This document shows, one piece after another, positions 63,637 to 64,000 of a stretch of 64,000 nucleotides of DNA (positions within the stretch are counted from its first letter, which is position 1; each line of letters begins with the position of its first letter). Origin of the DNA: CAZISM01 sp964541895. Lineage in GTDB: Bacteria; Zhuqueibacterota; Zhuqueibacteria; Residuimicrobiales; Residuimicrobiaceae. The stretch spans positions 1 through 64,000 of the forward strand of contig CAZISM010000011.1 in assembly GCA_964541895.1 (NCBI GenBank), in the 5' to 3' direction. The notes beneath the pieces are model-generated. The model was not told the origin of the DNA. It saw only the letters and a program-made list of their open reading frames with translations, and did no database searches. The position numbers were made by a program, and so were the translations under genes.

Positions 63637-64000
63637 TTATGCCGTCACATCCCAACTGCTCGAACCAGCGCCAAACAACCGGTCTGCCGCTGCCAGTCCT
63701 GAGAGCATAGAGTGATCCATGTTGTTATAGCGATGCAGCCCATTGCGCCCGATAGTCTGGAGATTGGTAAAACGCTCCAGATACTCGCGCAAAAGGTTCA
63801 CCGTTTCTCGATAGTGTAGATCATAGGTCGGGTAAGCTCGACGGATTCGTACAACGCAGCTATCCTGTACCTGACCGGCCTCGATCAGTGAAAGTTTTAC
63901 ACACTCGTTCACCGCCAAATCCCGCCATTGTTGATCCGACCACTGCCATTCCTCATCGACGTAGTTTAAGTAGTATTCCATGCCCAGAGTGGTTTCATCC
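63637..64000 (-). CDS. C-terminal part of a UDP-galactopyranose-mutase-like FAD protein (runs off window)
   Basis: The minus-strand frame is open to base 64000 and its start lies outside. The visible 121 residues include RIRRAYPTYDLHYRETVNLL, LQTIGRNGLHRYNNMDHSML and a final AAADRLFGAG. The GRNGLHRYNNMDHSM segment is the FAD-binding end of Glf-like and amine-oxidase-type flavoproteins that accompany polysaccharide loci. A galactofuranose precursor or a related nucleotide-sugar reaction is possible, but the half of the protein needed to decide is missing. Confidence 0.78.
   Translation of the reverse strand, partial: DETTLGMEYYLNYVDEEWQWSDQQWRDLAVNECVKLSLIEAGQVQDSCVVRIRRAYPTYDLHYRETVNLLREYLERFTNLQTIGRNGLHRYNNMDHSMLSGLAAADRLFGAGSSSWDVTA

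Noticed and set aside
63251..63715. Possible 154-codon gene on the plus strand near the right edge
   Set aside because: It runs antisense into a recognisable flavoprotein gene and its translation has no domain-like pattern.

Overview
The window (64 kb, two 100-N assembly gaps) looks like a metagenome-type scaffold from a Gram-negative bacterium of the Fibrobacteres-Chlorobi-Bacteroidetes neighbourhood, of the KSB1/Calditrichota kind. This placement is an inference. It rests on several secreted proteins ending in 'NPFNP'-type FlgD-like type IX secretion (T9SS) sorting domains (1-705, 15890-20719, 35267-40129, 49289-51049), on an adjacent PorU-like C25 peptidase and PorV/PorQ-like outer membrane protein, and on Wza-type polysaccharide export. 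I saw no rRNA, tRNA, CRISPR array or complete insertion sequence.

Region 1 (about 0.7-15.5 kb) is an exopolysaccharide locus, all on the + strand. It holds a Wza-like export lipoprotein, a Wzz/GumC-like chain-length protein, a small XRE regulator, an ExeA/PEP-CTERM-locus-type AAA ATPase, a Wzc-type ATPase with a degenerate P-loop, an O-antigen polymerase/ligase-like protein, a methyltransferase, three glycosyltransferases, an AlgD-like GDP-mannose dehydrogenase, a BNR-type lipoprotein, an ArnT-like membrane protein and a mini-protein resembling a bare histidine-kinase H-box hairpin. Region 2 (15.9-21.8 kb) is the PorU-like/PorV-like pair, closed by a strong terminator. Region 3 (22.4-26.2 kb) is a redox/signalling group: a NosR/NapH-like polyferredoxin fused to an RsbW-like domain, a STAS anti-anti-sigma protein, and a PAS domain fused to a multihaem NapC-like cytochrome. 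A DUF5107/TPR exported protein follows.

Region 4 (30.4-42.2 kb) is the most unusual part. Five radical SAM proteins, a Tat-signal protein with a PqqD-like fold, a 118-residue peptide with 19 cysteines in a C-[ST]-C-x-x-V rhythm after a leader ending in Gly-Gly-Gly, and a three-propeller T9SS protein all lie on one strand with operon-like spacing. This looks like a RiPP-type (ribosomally made, post-translationally modified peptide) system that I cannot assign to a named family. The block is bracketed by a 51-bp imperfect direct repeat (29721-29771 and 42231-42281), and the left copy sits in the remains of a RAYT transposase gene.

Region 5 (42.4-51 kb) carries secreted glycosidases of GH38 and GH36 type and a T9SS-exported putative zinc protease. 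Region 6 (51.8-64 kb) is a second polysaccharide locus: a GT-C membrane glycosyltransferase, several glycosyltransferases including Anp1/GT62-like and GT10-like ones, a Wzm/Wzt ABC exporter, a convergent Stealth-type phosphotransferase, a GT2 enzyme and the C-terminal end of a UDP-galactopyranose-mutase-like flavoprotein that runs off the window. The window therefore encodes parts of two polysaccharide export routes, one Wza/Wzz/Wzy-like and one ABC-transporter-dependent.
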